From Candidatus Aminicenantota bacterium (GTDB lineage Bacteria; Acidobacteriota; Aminicenantia; Aminicenantales; Aminicenantaceae), in the NCBI GenBank assembly GCA_016926925.1, contig JAFGNQ010000216.1, positions 1 to 11,265 on the forward strand: a stretch of 11,265 nucleotides of DNA. The letters are read 5' to 3'. Position numbers and translations under genes: made by a program. The notes beneath the pieces are model-generated. The model had not been told where the DNA came from, searched no databases, and saw only the letters and a program-made list of their open reading frames with translations. This document shows, in pieces, positions 1-6,350 of this stretch (the stretch's first letter is position 1; every line of letters starts with the position of its first letter).

Positions 1-199
1 GCGAGGCACAAAGGATGCAGCTGTGGTTGTCCACCGCAAATCCTTTGTAACGAAGCAGATGCAGTAAGATCTGCTCGCCCGATTGGTAAAAAATGTCGAT
101 TGAAAATAAAAAGTGCAATGAGAATGGAAAAATACGATTGATCCCACGCAAAAACGAGGAAAGCTCTGATTTCATATTGTTTGTAATAAGTATCGACAT
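1..199 (-). CDS. Possible 5' part of an unknown protein, cut by the window edge
   Basis: A minus-strand frame is open from an ATG at 199 (second ATG at 175) for 66 codons to the window edge. Its later part, reading YQSGEQILLHLLRYKG then a segment ending NHSC, looks amphipathic and protein-like and faintly recalls HEPN-type helical domains. The first 35 or so residues look like noise. There is no Shine-Dalgarno sequence before either ATG. A competing reading is the C-terminal end of a plus-strand gene, whose frame is open from the left edge to a TAA at 65-67 (about 21 codons, ending in KQMQ). The window does not decide between these, and neither may be real. Confidence 0.2.
   Translation of the reverse strand, partial: MSILITNNMKSELSSFLRGINRIFPFSLHFLFSIDIFYQSGEQILLHLLRYKGFAVDNHSCILCAS
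8..48. repeat. Stem-loop with a 9-bp perfect stem
   Basis: ACAAAGGAT at 8-16 pairs exactly with ATCCTTTGT at 40-48. A second short stem, GTGG (23-26) with CCAC (31-34), closes over a TTGT loop. No T-tract follows on either strand, so this is not a standard intrinsic terminator. It may be a structured 3' region of a neighbouring gene. Confidence 0.35.
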
Positions 200-205
200 T
201 TTTTA
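87..205. repeat. 14-bp perfect inverted repeat around a 91-bp spacer
   Basis: TAAAAAATGTCGAT at 87-100 is the exact reverse complement of ATCGACATTTTTTA at 192-205. Neither flank extends the match. The arms lie in the gap downstream of the beta-propeller gene. The spacer is A/T-rich and encodes nothing I recognise. The element could be a tiny non-autonomous mobile repeat, a scar of an inverted duplication, or coincidence in A/T-rich DNA. Confidence 0.4.
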
Positions 206-222
206 TGAATAGTCCAGGTTAA

Positions 223-1437
223 TTACTCGGTGATCAGGTACTCGAAGAACTGCATGCCGCGATTTTTATCCAGCAGATAGACCCGGTCATTATGAATCCA
301 GATTCCGTCTACGAAATGATCGACCGGAAGCTTACCCAGCAGGATGCCTTCCGGATCGTAGACTTCCAATTCGTAGGCATCCGTCTTCCGGATGTCCTCT
401 TCACTGTCCACGGAGATGTTCATCGACCTCTTGCCGCTTTCGTTCATCGTCAATCCGACACGCATCTGCACGCCCTCTTCTTCCCGCAGTTGACGTTTTT
501 GACCGACGATCCAGACCCGGCCCCGTCCATCGACAGCGATGCCGTCGGAGCAGCGATTCATGCGCGGCGCTTCGACCGACACATTTCCTGCGCTGGATGC
601 TTTCCGGCCTCCTTTGCTTATCGGGGCATCGGTCGTATAAGGAAGGTCTCTGTCTGCCTTCCAGAGGAGTTTTCCATCCGGAGTGTATTTTTCGATTCGA
701 TTCTGATTGTTAAAGGCGACATAGATGTTGCTCTCCCCGTCGACGGCAAATTGGAACATATTTCCCATCCGGTTCACCATGAAGTCGTCAAAATCATGCT
801 GATCGCCGAACTCATCCTTCACCTCGCCCTCGAAGTCGAGCACTTTGAAAATCTTCGGCAGCGTTTTCTCTTTCTCCATGCCCGGCATGCCGAAGGTGAA
901 AAGACCTCCCCCCCCCATTATGATCCGGTCTTTCCCCAGCAAGCCGACATCGCCGACATCGTGCTTGGTCATCTTGATGGTCTTGTGATCCTTTCCATCC
1001 GGCGTCAAAACTTGAATCCTCTGGTTTCCCGAATCGGATACGTAGATGTATCCCTCAGCATCGACGTCGAAAGAAAAGGGATACTGAAACTCTCCGGGGC
1101 CCTCACCGGCATTGCCGATGGTAGCGACATACCGTCCATCCGGACCGAACTTTTGAATCCTGTGGTTTCCCGAATCCAGGACATAGATGTTGCCTTCTTT
1201 ATCGAAACCGATATCGGAAGGCATATAAAAGAGAACATTCTCATCATCGGTCTCCATGTCCCCGATGGTCTTCACGAACTTCAGAGAAATCTCGGCGTTT
1301 TTTCCCCACTTCCCGTCCTTTCCGTTATGGACGACCCGCACGCCGTCGACGGTATCGACGCGCTGGGCATGCAAAATTACGGAGGCGAAAAGAACGATCA
1401 AGGCTGCTGTCATCCCTATTTTCATTAGACTCTTCAT
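223..1437 (-). CDS. Exported NHL-repeat (6-bladed beta-propeller) protein
   Basis: A 404-aa protein with an N-terminal signal peptide: a basic start (MKSLMKIG), a hydrophobic core, and a likely cleavage after LHAQ near residue 25. It is therefore exported to the periplasm or cell surface. The mature part carries NHL-type blades of about 47 residues with the pattern 'G.IYV.DSGN.RIQ.F.PDG'. The two clearest are at about residues 75-165, where even the DNA repeats (about 1010-1060 and 1150-1200). Less regular blades follow to the C-terminus, with an aspartate-rich central stretch. NHL propellers usually bind proteins or carbohydrate and rarely show catalytic residues, so the ligand is unknown. 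The ATG at 1437 is chosen over the one at 1443 because AAAGGAG lies 7 nt before it but only about 1 nt before the upstream ATG. The gene contains a G9 tract and stands alone, 156 bp from its upstream neighbour. Confidence 0.85.
   Translation of the reverse strand: MKSLMKIGMTAALIVLFASVILHAQRVDTVDGVRVVHNGKDGKWGKNAEISLKFVKTIGDMETDDENVLFYMPSDIGFDKEGNIYVLDSGNHRIQKFGPDGRYVATIGNAGEGPGEFQYPFSFDVDAEGYIYVSDSGNQRIQVLTPDGKDHKTIKMTKHDVGDVGLLGKDRIIMGGGGLFTFGMPGMEKEKTLPKIFKVLDFEGEVKDEFGDQHDFDDFMVNRMGNMFQFAVDGESNIYVAFNNQNRIEKYTPDGKLLWKADRDLPYTTDAPISKGGRKASSAGNVSVEAPRMNRCSDGIAVDGRGRVWIVGQKRQLREEEGVQMRVGLTMNESGKRSMNISVDSEEDIRKTDAYELEVYDPEGILLGKLPVDHFVDGIWIHNDRVYLLDKNRGMQFFEYLITE
908..916. repeat. Homopolymer C9 (G9 on the coding strand) inside the beta-propeller gene
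   Basis: Nine consecutive C on the plus strand read as G9 in the coding strand, giving a run of Gly codons (IIMGGGGLF) in what looks like a loop between blades. Gain or loss of one base by slippage would frameshift the gene. Confidence 0.9.
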
Positions 1438-1444
1438 GCGCATC

Positions 1445-1451
1445 TCTCCTT
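1445..1451 (-). promoter_or_regulatory. Shine-Dalgarno site deciding the beta-propeller start
   Basis: The minus strand reads AAAGGAG here, 7 nt before the ATG at 1437 and only 1 nt before the in-frame ATG at 1443. The spacing supports the shorter protein. Confidence 0.7.
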
Positions 1452-1593
1452 TCTCTATTCAAAACCCACTGAAACGGCCAAACTGTTGCATTTGAGTAAT
1501 ATCCCGCGTTTAATAGCAGAAAAATCGGTGACTTCCCGACATTTCCGAGGATGGTGTCGGCATATATATATAAAAACTATTCATCACAAAAGA

Positions 1594-3135
1594 TCAATCG
1601 GGGCGGCTTACGATCTTGAACGTAACCTCAGGGTAATCCTTGGAAGGCTCTTCGAGAAGCCGCGATCCTTTTCCTTTGAGATATTTGTCGAAAAAGGCAA
1701 GTATGTAGGCATTAGCCACCCTGTACATCCGATTATCGCGAATAGCGGTTTTGGAAAACATCTTGACCACAGGGGAAGTGAAAAACATATCGGTGAAATC
1801 CATGTGGGAGCTGCCTTTTATGGTTACGGAATATGTCATATTTTTCATCCGGTCGTAGACGAAATCATTGTGGTCTTTGGTTTCGCCGCTGTTCATGAAC
1901 ATGAAGGGCTGGTAGACATAACTGTCGATAAGATCCCCGAACTGGGTGCCGTCGAGGTTGATTCCGGCTTTGAACCGAGCATCCTCCAGGCAGACCTGGC
2001 CTGTGACAGCGCCGCCGAGCGACATTCCGAAGATTCCCACGCGATCCAAATCCAGCTTCCCTCGAAAGGGACTCGGACGTTCACCGGAATTCATCCTAAT
2101 CAACTCATCCAGAGCGAACCGGACATCCTGCACGCGAACTCTCAACAATTTATCCATGATCTTGTCCGGATCCAGGGCAAAAAGCTCTCTCATGATAGTC
2201 TTTCGTTCCTGGACATCCCGGCTGGTCTCCAGCCGTTCGACGAGTTCCTGGGACAGTTTCTCGTTTTCCTCTTCTTCTTTCGTTTTTTCCGTTTTGACTT
2301 TGAGAAACTTACCCCGAATGATACGGCCGTCGGGAAATAGGACAACCCAGGATTCATAGGGGTGGGACAGGCTCATGACAAAATAGCCTTGACTGGCAAG
2401 CTCCTCGACGTGCAGAAAATTCATTTCATGGATGACCCCGCCTCCCGGAGAAAATAGGATCACGGGATAAGACCGCTGGGCCGTTGAAACGGGGGCATCC
2501 GGATAGGAGTTCGTTTTCATCAAGGAAAAGTGGTTGAAAAAATAAGTCGGGATCCAAGTCAAACCCCATCTATGGAGATCATCCTTGACACGTACGGAAC
2601 CGACGATATTCGCTTTCTCCCAGTAAGGTATCGGCTTGGAGCCCGGGTCCGGTTCCGCCGGATACCAGGCCCGGGCCATCAATTCACGATGGTCTCCGGG
2701 TTCCGCCGTGAAATCTTCGGAGCGGGAGGAATCGACAAGATGGATGGATTCAGTCCCCACAGAAAAAGGACCGGTCGGCTTGGGGAGATCGACAACAGGG
2801 AAAAACCAGGGAAGCGCCGCCGACAGGAGAACGAGCACGATCCCGATCACGGTAGCGAAGACCGCAGCAATCCGAAGCCAGCGGGGGAAGGGTTTGCCTT
2901 GGGGCGCCTCTCTTTTTTTAAGCTGCATCACGCTCAGAGAGAGGAGCACGATGCACCCTATATAAGCAGGCACCATCTGCCAGCGGTACTTTTCGATAAT
3001 CAGATGGAGAAGAATGAATAATGCAGATAGAAAGGGCAGGTAAAGAAAAAAAAGAGGCCTTTTTTTCTTTGAATAGAAATAGCCGAAAAGGCTCAAAAAC
3101 AACGCAAAAAATATCAATATTTCAAAAACACGCAT
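1594..3135 (-). CDS. Membrane-anchored alpha/beta hydrolase, PAF-acetylhydrolase-like
   Basis: A 513-aa protein in two parts. Residues 1-112 hold about four hydrophobic segments (near 5-22, 28-47, 55-71, 88-110) that anchor it in the inner membrane. Residues about 120-513 form an alpha/beta hydrolase resembling the platelet-activating-factor acetylhydrolase/lipase family. The visible features are the oxyanion strand VILFSPGGG (225-233), the nucleophile elbow GMSLGG with Ser372, Asp395 in GINLDG, and His444 in GSSHMDFTD. These match the Ser-Asp-His triad and the H-x2-F-x-D motif of PAF acetylhydrolases. A highly charged helical insert (about 281-325, rich in K/E) separates the core strands and is probably a lid or coiled coil. 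The predicted reaction is hydrolysis of an ester, perhaps of short-chain or oxidised phospholipids; the true substrate is unknown. The start is supported by GAGGAG 6 nt upstream. It lies 182 bp downstream of the cyclodeaminase gene and probably has its own promoter. Confidence 0.85.
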   Translation of the reverse strand: MRVFEILIFFALFLSLFGYFYSKKKRPLFFLYLPFLSALFILLHLIIEKYRWQMVPAYIGCIVLLSLSVMQLKKREAPQGKPFPRWLRIAAVFATVIGIVLVLLSAALPWFFPVVDLPKPTGPFSVGTESIHLVDSSRSEDFTAEPGDHRELMARAWYPAEPDPGSKPIPYWEKANIVGSVRVKDDLHRWGLTWIPTYFFNHFSLMKTNSYPDAPVSTAQRSYPVILFSPGGGVIHEMNFLHVEELASQGYFVMSLSHPYESWVVLFPDGRIIRGKFLKVKTEKTKEEEENEKLSQELVERLETSRDVQERKTIMRELFALDPDKIMDKLLRVRVQDVRFALDELIRMNSGERPSPFRGKLDLDRVGIFGMSLGGAVTGQVCLEDARFKAGINLDGTQFGDLIDSYVYQPFMFMNSGETKDHNDFVYDRMKNMTYSVTIKGSSHMDFTDMFFTSPVVKMFSKTAIRDNRMYRVANAYILAFFDKYLKGKGSRLLEEPSKDYPEVTFKIVSRPD

Positions 3136-3169
3136 GTGACACTCCTCGAAGATACGAACTTAGGCTTTT

Positions 3170-3197
3170 ATTCTTTACATTTCGTGAGATAAGTCAA
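3170..3197 (-). promoter_or_regulatory. Candidate sigma70-type promoter of the hydrolase gene
   Basis: The minus strand shows TTGACT (3192-3197), a 16-nt spacer, then AAGAAT (3170-3175). This would start transcription near 3163 and give a leader of roughly 28 nt that includes the GAGGAG site. The -35 is good (5/6) and the -10 is modest (4/6). Confidence 0.4.
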
Positions 3198-3317
3198 ATC
3201 CGGGACTAGGCATTACTAGGGAAAGCGATTTAGGGAGGTCCGGCTGCAAACTGCAATAGGCCAAAAAGGAATAGGTGCAGCAGCAGACAAGGAGCGGTCG
3301 GGTCTGCAGGCGGTTTT

Positions 3318-4301
3318 TTAAAGATCCAGGGAAATTCCAGTCTTCTTGGCCGAGGCTTTTTCGTAAACGTAATAACCGGCAGCAAGATCATCTATGGCCA
3401 GGCCCAGGGCTTTGAAGAGCGTGATCTCTTTGTCGGATGCCCGGCCGGATATAACGCCTGCTATAAGCTCGCCCAGCTCTCCTTTGACATGATCCTCGGC
3501 AATCAATCCCTCTTTTTTGGGAATTAGAAAATCCCCCGGCTCATTGAACAAAGATTCACGACAGTCCGTGTACAAGCTTGAGTGAGCCATCAGCCCGGAT
3601 TCGATCTCCTGCGCGTCCGGCGTGCAGGCACCGACGGCATTGATGTGAGCCCCGGGCTTTACCCATTTCAATCGGAGGATGGGAGCTTTTGCCGGCGTGA
3701 CCGTACAGATGATATCCGCATCTTTCACGGCCTCTTCCGCAGACCCTGCAGCTGTGATATCAAAATTGTAGCGAGGCGACTCGCTTGCGATATAGGCTTG
3801 GCTGTATCGATCGTCGATATCCCAGACATAAGCACGTTCGATTCCCCTTACCAGAGAAATGGATTCCAGATGGCGCCGGCCCTGAACACCTGCCCCAAGA
3901 ATGGCGAGAATCTTGGAGTCCTTCTTTGCCAGCACATCCGTGGCCAGTGCGCTGACTGCAGCCGTTCTAACGGCCGTGATCACTTCGGCGTCCATTACGG
4001 CTATCAACCGGCCGTGATCCCCCTCGAACAAAAGGACCACGCCCTGATGAGAGCTGATGCCTTCCTTATAATTTCCGGGAAAGACACTGATGGCTTTGAT
4101 CCCGAAAATATCGTTCTCGCTGGTGTAGCCGGGCATCATACCGAACAGGCCTTTTTTCGTAGGGAGCCGCATGATCGAACGCAGGGGATTATAAGATCCC
4201 CCCTTTGCCAGAGCAGTGAAAGCATCGCGCATCACTCCGATGCAGTCCTTCATGGTAAGAATTTCTTCCACTTCCTCTCTATTCAGAATCAAAACGCTCA
4301 T
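3318..4301 (-). CDS. Ornithine cyclodeaminase / mu-crystallin family dehydrogenase
   Basis: A 327-aa NAD(P)-dependent enzyme of the usual family length (about 320-350). The substrate-binding residues of the family are visible: Arg42/Arg45 in the strand before MRLP, Lys69 in GIKA, and Arg112 in the VRTAA motif. A Rossmann fold with the dinucleotide loop GAGVQG (about 136-141) follows, then Asp161 in the acidic second-strand region (YVWDID), and Asp229 in the GACTPDAQE segment where ornithine cyclodeaminase has its catalytic aspartate. Members convert L-ornithine to L-proline plus ammonia, or reduce cyclic imines or keto acids (lysine cyclodeaminase, alanine dehydrogenase, ketimine reductase). 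Sequence alone does not choose between these. I set the start at ATG 4301, since AAGGGAGG lies just before it. The longer in-frame reading to 4346 has no ribosome site and adds 15 atypical residues. It is 129 bp downstream of the nitroreductase gene in the same direction. Confidence 0.88.
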   Translation of the reverse strand: MSVLILNREEVEEILTMKDCIGVMRDAFTALAKGGSYNPLRSIMRLPTKKGLFGMMPGYTSENDIFGIKAISVFPGNYKEGISSHQGVVLLFEGDHGRLIAVMDAEVITAVRTAAVSALATDVLAKKDSKILAILGAGVQGRRHLESISLVRGIERAYVWDIDDRYSQAYIASESPRYNFDITAAGSAEEAVKDADIICTVTPAKAPILRLKWVKPGAHINAVGACTPDAQEIESGLMAHSSLYTDCRESLFNEPGDFLIPKKEGLIAEDHVKGELGELIAGVISGRASDKEITLFKALGLAIDDLAAGYYVYEKASAKKTGISLDL

Positions 4302-4305
4302 ATTT

Positions 4306-4313
4306 CCTCCCTT
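4306..4313 (-). promoter_or_regulatory. Strong Shine-Dalgarno site deciding the cyclodeaminase start
   Basis: AAGGGAGG on the minus strand, 4 nt before ATG 4301. It lies inside the longer in-frame extension, which argues that the extension is not translated. Confidence 0.75.
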
Positions 4314-4373
4314 GAGTGTTTTTTTTAGTTCAATAAGCTCATTCAAAATCTTTCAGATGGGAACGATTGCATG

Positions 4374-4389
4374 AAAAACGCTTGCAGCG
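4374..4389 (-). terminator. Weak candidate terminator after the nitroreductase gene
   Basis: The minus strand reads CGCT-GCA-AGCG followed directly by TTTTT, about 40 nt after the nitroreductase stop codon. The stem is only 4 bp (5 with a G-U pair), so it would be a weak or partial terminator that may let some transcription reach the cyclodeaminase gene. Confidence 0.3.
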
Positions 4390-4430
4390 CACCGCACTTT
4401 CTTTACCGAAAGCTCGGACATAGGATAAGG

Positions 4431-4940
4431 CTACCACTTTTCATAGCGGACGAGATCGGAAACTTTTTTTCGGCTCTTAGGCTTTGGTTTATCTGCAGGA
4501 TATCCCAGAGGGGTTAAAGCAACTGGTTCAACATTCGAGGGCAAGCCTAACATCTCTATTGTCGCTTCCGGATCGAAGGCCGCGATCCAACACGTCCCCA
4601 ATCCCAAGGCTGCTGCAGCCAGGATGAGGTGATCCATGGCGATCGTTGCGTCCACTTCACTGAAATTTTTACCGTCTCCCCGCGTCCATCCTTCCGCAGA
4701 CAGAGCGCAGGCACATATGACGAGAGGCGCTTGCGTGAACCATTCTCGGCTGTATATCCGTCTCAGTTCGGATTCCCGACCTTCGGTGTGGATAACGACA
4801 AATCGGAAAGGCTGCCTGTTGGCTGCAGTCGGTGCCATCCTAGCAGCTTCGAGGACTTTCCGAAGTTTGTCCTCTTGCACAGGCGTCTTTTTATAAGCAC
4901 GGACGCTGTATCTTTTGCCGATCAATTCAAAAAAATCCAT
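4431..4940 (-). CDS. Nitroreductase-family flavoprotein
   Basis: A compact 169-aa member of the FMN-dependent NAD(P)H nitroreductase family, which acts as a cytoplasmic homodimer. The visible motifs are the N-terminal FMN-phosphate contact KRYSVRAYK (9-17), the second FMN loop APTAANRQPFRFVV (36-49), GLGTCWIAAFDPE (113-125) and the C-terminal LGYPADKPKPKSRK (145-158). The dimer-swapped extensions of longer members are absent. Such enzymes reduce nitroaromatics, quinones, flavins or other electron acceptors; the physiological substrate cannot be read from sequence. GGAGAGG (4949-4955) sits 8 nt before ATG 4940 but only 2 nt before the in-frame ATG 4946, so the shorter start is preferred. It is the first of two same-direction genes, with the cyclodeaminase gene next, and is divergent from the lipoprotein gene at 5124. 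Confidence 0.88.
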   Translation of the reverse strand: MDFFELIGKRYSVRAYKKTPVQEDKLRKVLEAARMAPTAANRQPFRFVVIHTEGRESELRRIYSREWFTQAPLVICACALSAEGWTRGDGKNFSEVDATIAMDHLILAAAALGLGTCWIAAFDPEATIEMLGLPSNVEPVALTPLGYPADKPKPKSRKKVSDLVRYEKW

Positions 4941-5011
4941 AGGCATCACCTCTCCGATTTATATACCACACGCAGACCAAAGATATCAACGAACGCATCA
5001 CGCATATGAGT

Positions 5012-5088
5012 TAAGACATGAAGGGTTTAACAGAAATTTCTCGGCCATTGAATTTTGGCGCCGGGAATGTAAGATAAGACATAAAGAG
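5012..5088 (+). repeat. Pair of 14-bp direct repeats in the divergent intergenic region
   Basis: TAAGACATGAAGGG (5012-5025) and TAAGACATAAAGAG (5075-5088) match at 12 of 14 positions. Their starts are 63 bp apart, six helical turns. They lie between the divergent nitroreductase and lipoprotein genes and could be binding sites for one regulator. No convincing promoter could be fixed in this gap. Confidence 0.3.
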
Positions 5089-5123
5089 TCAAGAATACTT
5101 CTCTATAATAGGCGGAGGATGAA

Positions 5124-5621
5124 ATGGAGCTGACTCAAAAAACCGTGAAAATCATTTCCATTTTGTTTTTCCTGGTATGGATTGGCTGCCGAGCGAATCC
5201 CGACTTGGACACACTGCACTCGGAGATCCTGGACTTTCATAAAAAATTCATAGCCGACCACTTGAACAAAGACCTCGATTCCTTTCTTCAGGATTATTCA
5301 GACGATTACATCTTTGTTGCCCATGGGGAGATTAGACATCGCTCAAAAGAAGAGATGAAAACGACACTCGGCGACTATTTCAAGAACACGACATTCACCG
5401 AATACAAGGATGTGAGCGAGCCGATCATCGGCGTGTCGGATGACGGTTCCACGGCCTGGTCCATCGTCAAAGTCAGAGTGGCGGGCAGCCGGAAATTGGA
5501 TGACGGCACTGTGAGGGATTTCGACACGACGTTCGCCTGGATCACCGTCTATAAGCGGAAAGATGGGAAATGGACCAGACAGGTGGAGGTCTCGACGGAT
5601 AAGCCGACATCTCCCTACTAA
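5124..5621 (+). CDS. NTF2/SnoaL-like probable lipoprotein
   Basis: A 165-aa protein starting at an ATG preceded by GGCGGAGG with a 5-nt gap. The N-terminus has a hydrophobic segment (about 9-21) ending in WIG-Cys22, a slightly atypical lipobox that suggests lipid anchoring after export. The remaining ~140 residues fit the NTF2-like fold (SnoaL/DUF4440 type): an amphipathic helix with FHKKFIADHLNKDLD and FLQDYSDDY, a short strand around FVAHGEIRHRSKEEM, then the curved sheet ending in FAWITVYKRKDGKWTRQVEVST. Members are ligand-binding proteins or small isomerase/hydrolase-like enzymes, often of unknown role. No catalytic residues can be assigned. It is the only confident plus-strand gene, divergent from the nitroreductase gene and convergent with the gene ending at 5726. 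Confidence 0.78.
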   Translation: MELTQKTVKIISILFFLVWIGCRANPDLDTLHSEILDFHKKFIADHLNKDLDSFLQDYSDDYIFVAHGEIRHRSKEEMKTTLGDYFKNTTFTEYKDVSEPIIGVSDDGSTAWSIVKVRVAGSRKLDDGTVRDFDTTFAWITVYKRKDGKWTRQVEVSTDKPTSPY

Positions 5622-5704
5622 TACCGTAAATGCCTTTAAACAAGAACTGATGTCAGAAAATCCAGAGCTTGCCTAAAATTGATCTGTCACTTCCTATAAT
5701 AGAA

Positions 5705-5720
5705 CCGGGAATTGTTCCGG
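5705..5720. terminator. Possible stem-loop terminator between convergent genes
   Basis: CCGGGAATTGTTCCGG forms a 6-bp stem (one G-U pair) with a 4-nt loop, just past the minus-strand stop codon at 5726-5728. On the minus strand it is followed by a loose T-rich stretch (TTCTATTAT). The plus-strand side has only scattered T. It could end the 5726-6145 transcript weakly, and perhaps also the 5124 transcript. Confidence 0.35.
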
Positions 5721-5725
5721 ATTGA

Positions 5726-6145
5726 TTATCCTGTTTTATTTCTTCTTTTAGCCAATATGATGATAATGAGCAACACCAGAACTACCGCTGCCGCTCCTAA
5801 GATCATATTCAGCGGCAGGACACGTTTTTCTTCCGGGACCGAAGGAATAATTGGCAGGGCAATATGTGATGCATTGCCTTTGGAGCGATGGATGCCCACT
5901 GTGGGCGGCGGAGACAGGACTGGCGTCTGCGTGTTGTCCGCATCGGCACAGGTGACGGTCACCCTGATCCTGTTTCCGGCGGGGAAAATCCGGGAGACAG
6001 GGTTGGAATAGCCCCGGTATTCACAGAATCGGGACACTTTATCCTCTTGGCCAACTCCAGGAAGATTTATCACCAGTCCCAAGCCTAGAATTACCACGAC
6101 TAGAAGGAGGGCTATAGTACAGAGTTTTCCCTTTGTGCGTTTCAT
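5726..6145 (-). CDS. Small two-TM envelope protein of unknown function
   Basis: 139 aa, not recognised. A basic start (MKRTKGK) and hydrophobic segment (about 9-27) act as a signal or first membrane segment. The middle (about 30-110) should be extracytoplasmic. It holds two cysteines, C41 and C66, that could form a disulfide, a strand-like stretch NRIRVTVTC, and a proline-rich linker around SPPP (78-81). A second strong membrane segment (about 113-131) is followed by the basic tail KRRNKTG, which would face the cytoplasm. The layout resembles a type I membrane protein or a C-terminally sorted surface protein (TM plus basic tail), but I see no sortase, exosortase or rhombosortase recognition motif. 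GGGAG lies 5 nt before the start. The gene is flanked by gaps of 104 and 205 bp and seems to be transcribed alone. Confidence 0.65.
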   Translation of the reverse strand: MKRTKGKLCTIALLLVVVILGLGLVINLPGVGQEDKVSRFCEYRGYSNPVSRIFPAGNRIRVTVTCADADNTQTPVLSPPPTVGIHRSKGNASHIALPIIPSVPEEKRVLPLNMILGAAAVVLVLLIIIILAKRRNKTG

Positions 6146-6350
6146 GATATCTCCCTTCTCATCCCGGTATACTCTATCCCAATTATTCTCAGAATGGACG
6201 TAGAAACTTTATTCAATATTTAAGAGAGAATAACATGACCGCAGCTACAAACAACCGATTAAACCGATTCATACTCCCCTCCCTGTTAATTCTGAGTTAC
6301 TAATCATGCAATCATCATCCATTGTTCCAGGAATTAAAGGATATTATGGA
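6146..6350. other. Intergenic gap with a short tandem repeat
   Basis: 205 bp between two minus-strand genes. It contains a tandem AACCGATT pair (6253-6260 and 6262-6269, 9-bp period) and a loose TTATTC/GAATAA inverted pair. No convincing terminator for the operon ending at 6351 and no convincing promoter for the gene starting at 6145 could be placed. Confidence 0.4.

Noticed and set aside
292..1428. A 378-codon plus-strand open frame opposite the beta-propeller gene
   Set aside because: It is fully antisense to a gene with a signal peptide, clear blades and a good ribosome site. It has no Shine-Dalgarno sequence and its translation shows no domain. It is a codon-usage shadow.
1562..1573. TA-repeat (ATATATATAT) downstream of the hydrolase gene
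   Set aside because: It is short low-complexity sequence with no stem or motif to assign a function.
1486..2340. A 284-codon plus-strand open frame opposite the hydrolase gene
   Set aside because: It is antisense to a well-supported hydrolase with an intact triad. Its product shows no recognisable motif and there is no ribosome site.
3582..4328. A 248-codon plus-strand open frame opposite the cyclodeaminase gene
   Set aside because: It is the shadow of a strongly conserved enzyme and its product has no recognisable features.
5104..5109. A perfect TATAAT just before the lipoprotein gene
   Set aside because: There is no -35 at 16-18 bp, and the start of transcription would fall inside the ribosome binding site.
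4980..5110. CRISPR-like or iteron array suggested by the repeated TAAGACAT
   Set aside because: Only two copies exist, with no regular spacers and no associated genes.
6235..6303. A 22-codon plus-strand frame with a hydrophobic end
   Set aside because: Only a poor GAGAG site precedes it, it is very short, and it has no supporting context.
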